DNA of 64,000 nt from contig NC_085136.1 in the NCBI RefSeq assembly GCF_035046485.1, positions 326,334,175-326,398,174 of the forward strand, read 5' to 3'. Made by a program: the position numbers and the translations under genes. Position 1 is the first letter of the stretch. Each line of letters opens with the position of its first letter. The stretch comes from Aedes albopictus. Its lineage: Eukaryota > Arthropoda > Insecta > Diptera > Culicidae. Positions 1-11,500 of the stretch are shown piece by piece. The notes beneath the pieces were generated by a model, which worked only from the letters and a program-made list of their open reading frames with translations, was not told the origin of the DNA and made no database searches.

Positions 1-34
1 ATGTGCAGTACTCTGCACGAAAATGCCCTGTACT

Positions 35-821
35 GTGCTACAATAGCGTGGTTCAAAAAATCGTTTTTGCTCCACACCGCTTATTCGATTCCTAAACAGA
101 TTATATGCCTTCTCACAAAATTTGAGCTCATTTGGTTGAAAATTGAGACTGCACAAGCTCGTCAAAGTTTGTATGGGAATTACTATGGGAAAACGATGTT
201 TTTAATTCAATCAACCGTAGCATTTCCCCAAGTGCCCTAGTGGGCTAGTCGACCCTTGGTAATCCTAGGCTACTCTATCAGCTACAACATTGCCGAAGAC
301 CGCATTCAAATTGGACGCCTCATTAATTAGTTACCGATTTTTATCCAGAATCGAAATCTTTATTGATGATGGTTAAACTATTCGGTGGGCATCACTGCAT
401 TCTGCAGTGGAACATAGTAGCCATGATTTCAGTGTGCTATCTTTGGCGCTATATGCAGCAATGTTGCCTGCAGGGAAGCTGGAGGATCATAGCTAAAGTT
501 TGCCCAGTTGGATACAAATCGATAACTAATTATAGAGGCGTCCGATTTGAATGCGGTCTTCGGCAAAGTTGTAGCTGATAGAGTAGCCTAGTATTACCAA
601 GGGTTGACTAACCCAATAGGGCACTTGTGGAAATGCTACGGTTGATTGAACGAAAAACATCGTTTTCCCATAGTAATTCCCATACAAACTTTGACGGGCT
701 TGTGCAGTCTCAATTTTCAACCAAATGAGCTCAAATTTTGTGAGAAGGCATACAATCTGGCTAGGAATCGAATAAGCAGTGTGGAGCAAAAACGATTTTT
801 TGAACCACGCTAGTGCTACAA
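35..821. repeat. 9-bp target-site duplication pair of the foldback element
   Basis: GTGCTACAA at 35-43 and again at 813-821, directly adjoining the two TIR ends. It marks the insertion point in the RT codons of LINE A. Confidence 0.85.
44..812. mobile_element. Foldback MITE with ~305-bp inverted arms and 9-bp TSD, Mutator-like
   Basis: The segment 44-348 is the inverted complement of 509-812 with only scattered mismatches; a loop of about 160 bp separates them. The ends read TAGCGTGGTTC and its complement. It is flanked by a perfect 9-bp direct repeat GTGCTACAA at 35-43 and 813-821. Removing it joins the RT reading frame of LINE A (isoleucine-valine-alanine, then QYRAFSC), so the empty site is visible within the host LINE. 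A 9-bp TSD and long TIRs fit Mutator-like non-autonomous elements. Short open frames across the arms are not genes. Confidence 0.88.
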
Positions 822-1719
822 TGAGGTCGATGATTTTCTTAGGGATACCCTTGCTCCTGAGGGCTTCCCACTTGTTTCCGTGATTGAGACGGTCGAAAGC
901 TTTTCCGTAATCAATAAACACCAGGTAGAAGGACTCTTGCAATTCTTTGATTTGCTCCAGAATAATACGGAGCGTGACAATGTGGTCCACACAGGATCGT
1001 CCGGCACGGAATCTTGTTTGCTGCCGTCGGAGAGTTGCGTCAATCTTCTCCTGTATCCGGTTAAGGATCAGTTTGCAGAGGACTTTGCGAGCGATACACA
1101 CTAACATGATGCCCCGCCAATTATCGCATACATTCAGGTCACCCTTTTTGGGTACCTTTACTTAAACGCCTTGTATCCTGTCGACCGAAAATGTCTCGCC
1201 TTCGTCGGCTAGGGAGTCCGCCCACGCTCTTTTATCCCGTCAACATGAGCGTTTCACTTCCTTCTCGAGAGCCGAATAGCGCTAACGGGCCACGGCTTTG
1301 GCTCCTAGTGTTTCCGCTCGCTCTATCGTGGCTTCGGCGTTCCTTCGCTTCTCTATCTTCCTCCAGGTATCATCTGTGATCCACTGCTTTCTTCGGGTGC
1401 GTAGCTCACTCAAATTCTCGCCGGTGGCGATGAAGGCGTTCTTGATGGCGCTCCATTGATCTTCTACGCGTTCACCTTCTGGGATATCCACAGCACGGTT
1501 CTCTAGCTCCTCGACGAAGGACCTTTTCACCGCAGCGTCTTTCAGCCGGCGTGTGTTGAACCGGCGCCCAATTTTCTCCTCCTATCGATGGATCCTAGCA
1601 ATGCGCAGTCGGATCTCGCCGATTAGGAGATGATGGTCGAACGCAATGTCGGCGCTACTTTTCATCCGCACATCAAGAACTCTCCATCTCCATTTTCTGC
1701 GGATGCAGATGTGGTCCAT

Positions 1720-1989
1720 ATAGCCGAGGCGGTAAACGCACGGGTATTCAGCATGACCATGCTGAGGGTGACGGGTTCGATTCCCGGTCGGTCCAGGATC
1801 TTTTCGTAAAGGAAATTTCCTTGACTTCCTTGGGCATAGAGTATCTTCGTGCCTGCCACACGATATACACATGCAAAATGGTCATTGGCAGAGGAAGCTC
1901 TCAGTTAATAACTGTGGAAGTGCTCATAGAACACTAAGCTGAGAAGCAGGCTTTGTCCCAGTGAGGACGTTACGCCAAGAAGAAGAAGA
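1720..1989 (+). mobile_element. tRNA-headed SINE with (AAG)n tail, inserted in LINE A
   Basis: About 270 bp, with a Pol III B-box-like GGGTTCGATTCCCGG near 1770, a body containing ATGCAAAATGGTCATTGGC and GAGAAGCAGGCTTTG, and a short AAG tail. A 13-bp direct repeat AGATGTGGTCCAT flanks it (1707-1719 and 1990-2002), so it is a retrotransposed copy inside the endonuclease region. Relatives in this window are at 6927-7441 (minus) and 52016-52278 (plus). It resembles mosquito SINEs of the Feilai type, but I do not assign the family name with certainty. Confidence 0.85.
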
Positions 1990-3647
1990 AGATGTGGTCC
2001 ATTTGATTTTCCGTGACGCCATCACGGGAAACCCTTTGTGCACTGGTAGATGAGGAAAGAGCGATCCCCCAATCACCATGTCATTGTTGCCAAACAGCTC
2101 TCCATTTTCGCTCATTTCTCCGGGACCATGGCGTCCCATTACGCGCTCATAGTTCGAGTTGTTGGAAGCAACCTTCGCGTTGAAGTCGCCCATGAGGATC
2201 TTGATATCACCTTTCGGAATCTTGTCCACGACAGCATTCAGTTGACTGTAAAACTTCTCTTTATCTTGCAATTCGGCAGCATCGGTTGGCGCGTAACATT
2301 GGATCATGGTGAGGTTTCGAATCCGTGTTCTGAATCTGGCTACAACTATCCTCTCATTAATAGGTTCCCACTTCATCAGCACTGCGTGGGCGTGAGCGCT
2401 GAGCAGGAAACCAACTCCACGGTGGCGAGGAGCGTGTTCACCTCGTAGACCAGAATATAGCAGAATTTGACCCGACGCCAATCTGTGTTCTCCAAAGTTC
2501 GGCCAACGGACTTCGCTTAGTCCTAGGATCTCAAGCTTCATACGGTATGCCTCATTGGCTAGTTGTGTCAGTTTACCCTGCTGGGCTAGGGTTAATACAT
2601 TTAAGTTCCAATTCTTGTCCGTCGTTTCGCGCTAAAAGTCGTTGCCGTTCAATCAATTCGTAATCTTTCATTTTCGGTTTCAGTAACGTTTTTTTGGGTT
2701 TCGGAAACAATAGGTTGTTGGCCTAAGGTCCCCTATCCACCGTGGCGGGGCTGCCACCTTAGGTATAGCTTCCGGTGGAGTAGCATTTCATACTCAGCCG
2801 CAGGACGCCAGAACAGACACTGTTTGAGCCGCACCTCCTTGGTGAACAGACGCTCGAGACGTACCTCCTCAATCTAGCTGAAGTCATAATGACAACAGCT
2901 AAGCACACAACTCTAAGTTGGCGGTATTTGTCATCGCTTGACCCGCGCAAACATGAGATAGGAACTTGTGAGGACCAGAGCTATGTTGGACGCTCTTCTT
3001 TTCGACTCACCGTTTTGCAGCCCCAAGTTCTAGTATTTGGCCAAAAATTCCCTCACCGATTCTTTCATAAAGTCTTCCATGGATACATTCGGAAGTTATC
3101 TTCAGGGATTTGTTTTAGATATTCCTCTTATTCCACAAATTTGAATGGTTTACTTCTGAAATTTCTCTTTTTTTCAACAAAAATCCATGAATTTGAACAG
3201 AAATTTCTCAATGGTTTCTTTCAAAACTCTTTCAGAGATTCCTTAAGAAACTTCTTTGGACACTTATTCAGCAATGCCTTGAGAAACTATTCCAGAGTTT
3301 CCAGAAAATGTTTCAAAAGTTCTTTCAAAAAATTGTACTGGGTTTACTTTGGAAATCCTTCCAAGGATTTTACCAAAAATTTCCACAGCAACTTCCAATT
3401 TCTCCAGAAATTCCAATGGGGATTCTTCTAGAAGTTTTACGCAGACTTGTGTAAAAAAAATGCGTATGAGTTTCTGCCAAAAATTCTCTAAGGATTTCTT
3501 TTCTAGGGATCTTTCTTATTTTTTTCGGAAAATTCTTCGGAAATTCCCTCAAGCATTTTCTCAAATGACCTTCCATGAGTTTATTCCAAAACTTTCTCCG
3601 GAGTTTGTTTTAGAAAATTTGAACTTCTGTCAGAAAATCTTCCTGGA

Positions 3648-3860
3648 GAGTATTGTGTTGTTCTTTGCTGTACATGCATCGCTCCTGTAAGGGGTGAGTA
3701 TGGCAGCATAATCGATCACGTTCGCTATTGTCTCGAGTGAAAATCATAACAATAGATGCGCGGGTGTTTAGTGTTCAGTATTGTGTTATTCTTTGCTGAG
3801 TATTGTGTTGTTCTTTACAGAGAAGAACATTAATCAAGACAATTAGATGATCGGCATTGA
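3648..3860. other. Non-repeat patch with three copies of a TATTGTGTTGTTCTTT motif
   Basis: The phrase GTATTGTGTTGTTCTTTGCT occurs at about 3650, 3778 (one mismatch) and 3800, around a short more GC-rich segment, inside otherwise decayed repeats. It could be a fragment of a retroelement terminal repeat; I cannot name it. Confidence 0.3.
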
Positions 3861-4173
3861 ACCACAAAAACCCCACAACAATTGGTGAGATCTTTCCAAT
3901 ATTATTTATTTATAAATAATTCTACTTCAGTATATTTACTTTATAACTTTTTAAAAGTTGAAAATTCGCTATTTTCAACATCCTTTCATCTATTGGAAGA
4001 TGCTTCAGTTCTGGACTCTTTCTAAGTTGATCAAGGGATTTATAAATGCTTGCAAGGACTTGGCCAGGTGTGTGGAGCTGAGTGAATCTATAACATTGTA
4101 GATAGTAGCGACATCAGCAATGTCAATGGAAATATTCAACTTTGCAACTCCATCCAAGATTTGTGCAAGTATT

Positions 4174-4205
4174 CATGCTATGCTATGCTATGCTATGCTA
4201 TGCTT
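4174..4205. repeat. ATGCT pentanucleotide microsatellite (about six copies)
   Basis: CATGCTATGCTATGCTATGC and continuation form about six perfect ATGCT units, isolated within the decayed repeat field. Confidence 0.8.
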
Positions 4206-5944
4206 CTGTCAGAAAATCTTCCTGGAATTTCTTTAGAAACAAGGGATTGTTTCAGAAAATCTCCCATGGCTTTTACTATTAATTCGACTCTAATAATTTC
4301 TGCAAAAATATCTCCAGAGATTTCTTTACAAATTTCTCCAAGGATTACTTTGAACTTCCACCGGTTTTCCAATTATTCTTTCACGGACCATTACTAAAAT
4401 CCATCCTAGGATTTATTAACAAAATCCGAGTTTTTGAGAAAATATACCAGGGATTTATTAAGCAATTCGTTCAGGGACTCCTTTGGATACTCCTCGTAGA
4501 TTCACTTTAAAAATGTCCTTTGACATTTCTCCAAGAACTCCTTAAGAGTCTTGCATGGATAAAAAATGTTGCATGTGTGTCGAATAACTATGCAGATTAA
4601 GTACCACACAGCATGGATTCCTTTAGATAATACTTCAAGAAATCTGTTCAACAAATCTTGCATAGATTATTCCAGAAATTCATCTACGAAATTTTACAGA
4701 ATTTTTTGTCATACAGATCACTGCAGAAATTATTCAAAGCATTCATCTAGAAGACCTTCCATGAACTTTTTCGAAAATACTGCATGGATTTTTTTTTTGA
4801 AAATGATTTACAAGTACATTAAGAATCAGTAATTCAGAATTACTTACAAATTTTTTCAGAAGCTTTCTAAAGAACTTTCTTCAAGGATTGCTTTAAAAAT
4901 TCTGCCAGAGATTGTTGAGGGTATACCCAAGATTTCTTCACATTCCTCTAAGTCCTGCAAGACATTTGTCTTCCAGAAATTGCCGCAGAGCTTTCTTAAG
5001 AAAGTCTCATAAAATTCTCCAAAGATTCCATTACATTTTTTTTCTACAGAATCTTTCAGAGATTTTTATAAGGATTCATACGAAAAGGCTGGACGACACT
5101 CTTGCAGAGATTCCTGCAGGAATTCACACACAGATTTGATCACAAATTCCATGTATTTTCTCAAACTCCTATGTATTTTCTCAGATATTACTCCAGGTTT
5201 CCCTCCAAGCGTACCTCTAGGAATTTCTCTATGGATTTCTCCAGCAATTCATTTAAAAATTGATTAGGTTTTTAAGGGAATTTCTCCAGGTTTTTTTTTA
5301 CAAAAATATCTCATGAGATTTTGTTAGGTATACCGCCAGGGGTTTCCAAGTGTTTCGTAAGGTATTCCTCCTGGAAATTCTTCAGAAAACCCATCTTTAG
5401 ATTCTTAAATATGACTGCTTTTTTTCTGTTTTCAGGTGGCTTTTCAGTCCTACGTTTATTTGAGACAAGTGCCACCTACTTGTTCAATTCCGACGTCTCA
5501 GCCATTGAACTCAGCCTTCTTCAGGAGATCTTGTTAATTAATTTTTAAGACATGACATTGTACTTTTAAATTTGACGAAATTCTTCTTCACAAAAAAAAT
5601 CACATTAACATGCACCGTCCCTCGTATGCTGCAAAAAGCTTTGCACTGAATTGTCATGTGCTTTTTGAAGTTTTTTTCCTGGACACATAATATTTTTTTT
5701 TCCAGAAATTCTTTCAAAAATTCATTTGGATTTTTCTGCAGAATTTATTTAATTCTTTCTAAATTTTTTTCAGCGATACTTTTGGAAATATCTTTAGAAA
5801 CTTCTTTAATATTGCTAGAATTACTTCAGAAATTCCAACATGGTATTTCAGAAGTTGTTCCAACAGTTCCTTCAGGAATTGCTCAAGCGGTTCCTTCAGA
5901 TATTCCACCAGGAATTCATCCATGGGAATGTACCAATGAAGGGT

Positions 5945-6735
5945 GCTGAAATTGGGGAACCTTAACCAACTAGCTCTGATTTTACCATGACAGCAGCTCT
6001 ATTAAATTTTGATCGAAACTCTTCGAATCGCCTCTGAAGCTCCAACCAGTGAAATTCACCTAAGAGTCTCTGAAGCCTCCAAAAATCCCTCTGAAAGTAC
6101 CTGAACCGCCCTGAAATGCCTTGAAATGCTTTAAAACGCTTCTGTAATCTCCAGAGCAAGCTTGAGAGCCTCTGAAGCCCTCTAAAAGCTCCCTGAATCC
6201 ACCTGAAACGACTTGAAACACATTGAAGTGCTTTAGAACGCATCTGAAATTCTCATGAACCTTCCGTGAAATTCTCATGAAACTTCCGTGAAATTCACCT
6301 GAAAGCCTCTGAATTGAAGCCCCCTTAAACCGTCATGGGAACCTCCTGAAACGCATTGAAACGCCTTGATACGCTTCGACACGCCTCTGAAACCCCTATC
6401 AGTGGAATCCACCTGAGAGTCTCTGAAGCCTCCATAAATCCATCTGAAACTTCCTGAAACGCCGTGCAATGCTTTGAATGGCGCTTTAACTCTGAAACTC
6501 CCATGTAATCTCCGTGAAATCCACCTGAGAGCCTCTGAATCCTTTTAAATCCCCCTGAAACGCCCTGAATACGGTCAGAAGTTCCCCAAAATGCCTCAGA
6601 AACGCCCTTGAAATGCCTCTGTATTCCCCCATGAAACTTCTGTGAAACTCATCTGAGAGGCTCATCGAAACGCTGCTCCTTGAAACTCTCGTGAAATATC
6701 TCTGACACTAGCCCCTTTACATCTGAAAGCTTCCA
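5945..6735. repeat. Decayed repeats of CCTCTGAAAC / TGAAACGCC type
   Basis: A second short-repeat field, distinct from the preceding one: irregular recurrence of CTCTGAAGCC, GAAATCCACCTGA and TGAAACGCCTTGAAACGC. The open frames on the minus strand here are repeat translations. A similar but thinner field occurs at 60730-60950. Confidence 0.65.
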
Positions 6736-6777
6736 AAAATGCAGATCTTCACGCGCAAAGCTTGTTGCATCTGCTCA

Positions 6778-6926
6778 TTCTTCTTCTTCTTCTTCTTCTT
6801 CTTCTTCTTCTTCTTCTATTCTTTCTTCTTCTTCTTATATTCTTTCTTCTTCTTCTTCTTCTTCCTATTCTTCTTCTTCTTCTTCTTCTTCTTCTTCTTC
6901 TTCTTCTATTCTTCTTTTTTTTTCTT
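6778..6926. repeat. (TTC)n tract, the expanded AAG tail of the adjoining minus-strand SINE
   Basis: About 150 bp of TTC with a few TAT interruptions. It directly abuts the 3' end of a reverse-oriented SINE whose normal tail is (AAG)n, so the tract is best read as tail expansion. The Phe-rich and Leu-rich open frames across it are not genes. Confidence 0.85.
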
Positions 6927-7441
6927 GACGTAATGTCCTTACTGATATAAAGCTACTTCTTTGCTTAGTGTTCAATGAGCACTTCCACAGTTATCAACAG
7001 AGAGCTTCCTCTATCAGCGACCATTTTGCATCTCTCGCGTTTAGAATCATACAGGCGTATATACAATGATCGATTTCTTTTCATCGATTTTCTCTTCGGA
7101 TTATTTCGGGACATACGACTAATATTTAGATGATCTCTCGGTGTATTCCGGTCAATGACGACAAGGACTACCTTCTAAAATAACAAAAACAACCGAAAAT
7201 GTTTTGTCGGTCAAGTTATTAACTAAAGAGAAAATCGATGAAGAGAAATCGATCATTGTATATACGCCCGTATGATACTAAGAGCGAGACCTGTATATTA
7301 TGTGGTAGGAACGAAGATACTCTATGCCCAAGAAAGTGAAGAGATTTTTTTACGAAAAGTTTCTGGACCGAACAGGAATCGAACCTGACACCCCCAGCCT
7401 GGTCATGCTGAATACCCACGCCTTTACGGCTGAGGCTATAT
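6927..7441 (-). mobile_element. SINE copy on the minus strand, split by a MITE
   Basis: The complement of this segment matches the SINE at 1720-1989. The 3' part is 6927-7030 (AGCTTCCTCTATCAGCGACC side); the 5' part is 7293-7441, with the B box visible as GAATCGAACCTGACAC near 7378. The two halves are separated by an insertion at about 7031-7292. Its tail is the TTC tract to the left. Confidence 0.8.
7031..7292. mobile_element. MITE with long inverted ends, nested in a SINE
   Basis: The left end (TCTCGC, then TAGAATCATACAGG, then CGTATATACAATGATCG and TTTTCATCGATTTTCTCTT) is repeated in inverted order at the right end (7212-7290). The arms are about 70 bp with a short unique centre. The flanks match contiguous SINE sequence, so the insertion boundary is set by homology to about 2 bp. 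No clean TSD can be resolved because the ends are AT-rich. Confidence 0.75.
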
Positions 7442-8300
7442 GAGATATATAAGTTCAAGACTCCAAAGTTAACATGCCACCTGAGCTGACTGACATGTGT
7501 GAGTTATGATACATTGCATCACACGAGATAACTCCCAATTAGCATGACATATTGTTCTCTGCTGCAAGTTACCCCCTCCCCTTCAATCGAAACCAGGAGG
7601 AAAGTTTTCAAGGTCGCAACCCAGACCGAGCTGCAATTGATCAAAACAGTACCGAACAACGAGCCGCCGCCTAAGTACCGTACATAGTCACATCACACCG
7701 GAACGCGTGTAATACGGCTTTGAAACAATGCCGACTCGTTCGCCGTCGCCGTTGTCACCCCGGGTCGTCGTAATTCGATCGAATTAGACGAGCTTTTTGA
7801 TTTAATTCACTTAGCATAATGACCCTCGCTCGACCCTACCCCACTTCAGTCCAGCGAGTATGAATCTGTCCCAGCTGAGTTTACAAAACGATTACCGAAC
7901 TCCCGTGGGAGGAATAGTTTGTCTCGCAGTAGTGATTCTTGCCGGTCAGAATCCAGAACTGGTGCTGAGTTGAGTGGGTGATGCAACACGGTGGACCACG
8001 CCGAATGGACATCAAATCCTGGGTAAGTAAATTGTGCAATACTGGAGAAGCACGTGAGTAAACATTGTGGAGCAAAGTAGAAGAAAAAAAACAGTGGGGA
8101 ACGTGTCCTCCGAGGCGGTGAGCACAGGAAACCCCAAAAGTGCTCCCACGAGACTGATGGTGCGACGCGCCGCCCGGTCAGTGCAAAAACATTGAACACA
8201 GTGAAAACAATCTTATTTATGATTGAAAGTGTCGAAAGCTACATGGAAGTAGTTCTACTCTAATGACTGGATTGCAAAATCAGTAAAAAAAAGTAAATTT
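7442..8300. other. Non-coding upstream region of ninaB
   Basis: No convincing gene. The minus-strand open frame 7846-8199 has no recognisable domain and is treated as chance. Composition is near normal with no obvious repeat. Confidence 0.5.
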
Positions 8301-8302
8301 GG

Positions 8303-8380
8303 GACGGGATTCGAACACCGATCTACGATTACGAGAGACTCGCGCCCGATCTCTCTCGACCAAAGTTAGCGATTAACATC
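8303..8380 (-). ncRNA. tRNA-like Pol III unit (pseudogene or SINE head)
   Basis: On the minus strand a B-box-like GTGTTCGAATCCCG lies near 8312, preceded by TTTGGTCGAGAGAGATCGGG as an A-box-like segment and followed within about 15 bases by an eight-T run, a Pol III terminator pattern. The arms do not pair well enough for a working tRNA. Confidence 0.35.
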
Positions 8381-8482
8381 AACGTCTTAAAATACATTTT
8401 TCACTGTGCAAAACAGGTGAAAATTCTGCGTGGAGCTTTTCCGTGACCTGGCTGGTGGTGGAAGGAAATCCAAGGTTTGAGG

Positions 8483-8520
8483 TATAAAAGCAACCGGTCT
8501 GACGAAATTTTCGCTCAGTT
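8483..8520 (+). promoter_or_regulatory. ninaB: Putative ninaB core promoter: TATA box and TCAGTT initiator
   Basis: TATAAAAG at 8483-8490 and an arthropod-type initiator TCAGTT at 8515-8520 (A at 8517), 34 bases apart. This would give a 53-base 5' leader before the ATG at 8570 and excludes the upstream in-frame ATG at 8477. Spacing is at the long end of the usual range. Inference from motifs only. Confidence 0.6.
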
Positions 8521-8569
8521 TTGGTTTGCGTGGTGTGCCTTCGGAAAGCCGTTGCTCCTCAGCTCCGGG

Positions 8570-11500
8570 ATGGAGATATCGGTGGAAGAGTCGGATTTTT
8601 GTGAGGAGACGGATTTTGACTCCCCGTGTCCCAGTCCGACGGAGGAGAACGCGTTCAACATGGATTTCCTAACCGTCAACGGTCATTTCGTTCCCAAGTC
8701 GGCACATTCGTCAACGTGTTCAACGCGAAGTGTCAGTTTGGCCGCGACTCCGGTTCCCCCGGATGAGGGAGAAGATGAAGACGATGGGATTACGATTAAT
8801 GTTCATCAACCGAAGCACATCTTCCAATCGACCGGAAGGACAACTCCAGTGTTCACCTGGAATCCTCTGCCCACAGCCAACGGCATCGTCTACGCGAAGA
8901 ACAAAGACAGTGAAGTGAAATTTTCAAGGGTGATTTAGTGAGGGATGATCCAATTAGGCCTTGAGTTTAACGTGCGTATGTTTTTTCTATCGATTTACAG
9001 TTCGAGGATGATTCATCGGATACGGGAAGCTCTCAAGTCAGTGATGTTGAAGAAACGCCCTGCGAGAAGACTACGCCGGATTGCTATCCGAACTGTGACG
9101 TGAACGTTTGGTTGCGATCCTGTGAACAGGAGATCGTCGAACCCATCGAAGGAGCGGTAACGGGAGTCATACCGGAGTGGTTGACCGGGAGCCTTCTGCG
9201 GAACGGGCCCGGTAGTCTGAAGGTCGGCGAGATGACGTTCAATCATCTGTTCGACAGTTCGGCCCTGCTGCACCGGTTTAACATTGAGGACGGGAAGGTG
9301 ACGTACCAGTGCCGGTTTCTGAAGTCGGATGCCTATAAGAAGAATCGAGCTGCTCAGAGGATTGTGGTTACAGAGTTTGGAACGAGTGCAGTGCCGGATC
9401 CTTGTCATACGATATTTCACAAGTAAGTTGGAAAAAACCATGCATTTGTCTCTTAATTACGATTGGTATTCTCCAGAAATATACCCCGGAATTCCTCAAG
9501 AAATTCTAAAGTAATTTCTACAGAATATTCAACAATCCACAAGGATTTTTACATTTTTTCTGAGATTTTTGAATAATTTCTCCACCAATTTCAACAAGGT
9601 GTCCTCCAAAAGAATTTTCCAAAATTTCTCCACTAATTTCTCCTGGAACTCTTCCGCCCATGTGTTCAGGAAATACCCAAAGTATTTCTCCAGGAACTCC
9701 ACCAGACACCTTTCCAGGGCTATCTGTGAGAACTCTATCAGGAATATCTCCAAAAATATCAGCAAAAATTTTTGCAGAAATATCTCCAGGATTTCTAAAT
9801 TTATAAAGAAGAAATTTGTCCAGGATTTTGTCCGTAGTTTTTCTAAAAAATAATATGAAGAATTTCTTGTTTGATTTTCAAGACTGAGAGTGCCAAATTT
9901 CTCCGATCAACATAGATCAAGTCGTTTTCCTAGAACAAAAAAAAAAGAATTTCTCCAACAACTCCTTTGAAAACTTCTCCAATAGTTTCTCTTAAGGAAT
10001 TTCTTTCGGGATTTTTTCCGGGATAATTCCAGAAATAACTTTTTATGTTCCAGTAGGTTTTCAAAAATTTTATCAGTAAATCCTCCGACAAAATTTTGAG
10101 TTTTTACCATAAATCTTCTCAAGAAATTCCCGGAAAAAAATCATCAGGAGTTCTTAAACAAAATGCCCAGAAATCCAAAAGAAGAAGTTAATAATTGTCA
10201 GTTTTCCAAAATTCGAGAAGAACCTCTACAAAAATTCGTCCAGGAATATTGTCAGTAGCTTTTCTAAAAATTTAGGAAGAATTTCTCCAAGAATTTCTTT
10301 AAGAATCTCTTTTTCAAAATTACTTCTAGAAATTGTTTCGGAATATTTCCAGGAATAACTTTTCTTGTTTCAGTTACAATTCCTCTGGAAAATTCTTAGG
10401 GAAAGTCTTTAAAAATTTCTCCAGTACAATCCCTGAGAAAATATTTGAATTTCTACCATAAATTCCCAAGAAATTCCCGGAAAAATTATCAGAAATTTCT
10501 CAAGGAGTTTTCCAAGAATACTGCTCATTTTTTTCCAGAAAAATCTACAGGAATTCTACAAAAAAAAAGTAACAAATCATCAATGAATGTTCACTTAAAT
10601 TTCTAAAAAGTTTTCAGGAAAATTCTCCAAGATTTTTTCAAGAATTTCTCCATTAATTTTACCAAGGATTCCTTCAGAAGTATTTCCAAAAAAATCCATG
10701 ATTTTCCAGCCCTGTCTCTATGAATTAAACCAAGAACTTCTTCAAGAATTGTTCCATAAGGATTTTCTAAAAAAATAATATCCAAAATATCCCCAAAACA
10801 TGTTATAGATTTTTTTCAGGAATCCAAGATTTTGTTCAGGACCCCATGCCCAACGATGGCAGTGCCCACTACTATTACAGCAATGAAAATATTATTCAAG
10901 AACTTTCTCAGTAATTTCAAGGGTTTCCAAAAATTTCTCTTCGAATTTATCTAGGAACCCATTCAGCCATTTACCCAAAATTTCCTTGAGGTGGTTCGTC
11001 AGGACTTCGAAGAGGGAAATTTATAGTAATTCTTCCGAGAGTTTTCCAAGTATTTGCGCCTGACATATTTCCAGGAACATCTTAAGACATTTCTCCAAAA
11101 ATCTCTTCTGTACTTGCTCCAGAAGTCTTTATGGATTTTTTCAAGGAATTTCTCCAGGAACTCATCCAGGATTTCCAGTATTTTTCTAGAAACTTCTTTA
11201 AAAATTCCACAATGTTCCTTTCCTCGAAGCATTTATCAAGAAAGTCTGGCTTTTTTCGGGATTTTTTTACAGAATTCTCACCAGAAATTTTTCCAAAATT
11301 TTCTCTAGGGTTTTCCCGCAAAATTTCTTCAATAATTTCACCAGAAAATTTTATAGAAATTTCAGGATTTCCACAGGAGTTTTTCCAACATTTTTCCAAG
11401 AAAATGTCCAGGAACTCTTTTAGACATTTCTGCAGGAGTTCATCAAGCTGCTGACGCATAATTCTTCGAGGAATGTTTCCAGATTATATTCTTGGTTTTC

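Larger units (their letters stand above)
1..2640 (-). mobile_element. Non-LTR retrotransposon remnant A (endonuclease, linker, start of reverse transcriptase)
   Basis: Read on the minus strand this is an APE-type LINE. The endonuclease runs from about 2620 to 2003 with motifs GLSEVRW, IQCYAPT and GDFNAKV, is interrupted by a SINE, and resumes below 1707. A connector segment (FVEELENRAVDIP region) lies at 1530-1282. The reverse transcriptase starts near 1173 with NWRGIMLVC, then FRAGRSC and VFIDYGKAFD to 822, and resumes at 34-1 after a foldback insertion, running off the left edge of the window. Several stops and frameshifts, and a shortened piece between connector and RT, show it is dead. 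Domain identity is clear from the motifs; the clade (RTE/CR1-like) is a tentative guess. Confidence 0.88.
2881..5940. repeat. Decayed short tandem repeats of TTTCTCCAGAAATTCC type
   Basis: About 3 kb of T-rich, irregularly repeated blocks such as TTTCTCCA, GGAATTCC-like and GATTCCTT. Period is 12-15 bp but heavily eroded. The open frames here (for example 2889-3431, 3349-3690 and 5656-5949) have the low-complexity Phe/Ser/Asn/Lys composition expected from repeat translation and are not taken as genes. The same material fills the ninaB intron. Confidence 0.75.

Noticed and set aside
3648..3900. Solo LTR of a retrotransposon
   Set aside because: Repeated TTGTGTTGTTCTTT phrases and a TTGGTGAGATC string are suggestive, but no TG...CA ends or duplicated flanks could be fixed.
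6739..6950. Poly-Phe / poly-Leu small proteins
   Set aside because: Translation of the TTC tract derived from a SINE tail.
8477..8938. ninaB start at the ATG at 8477 and stop at 8938
   Set aside because: 8477 lies upstream of the TATA box, and the frame after 8929 is intronic; exon 2 continues the family in phase.
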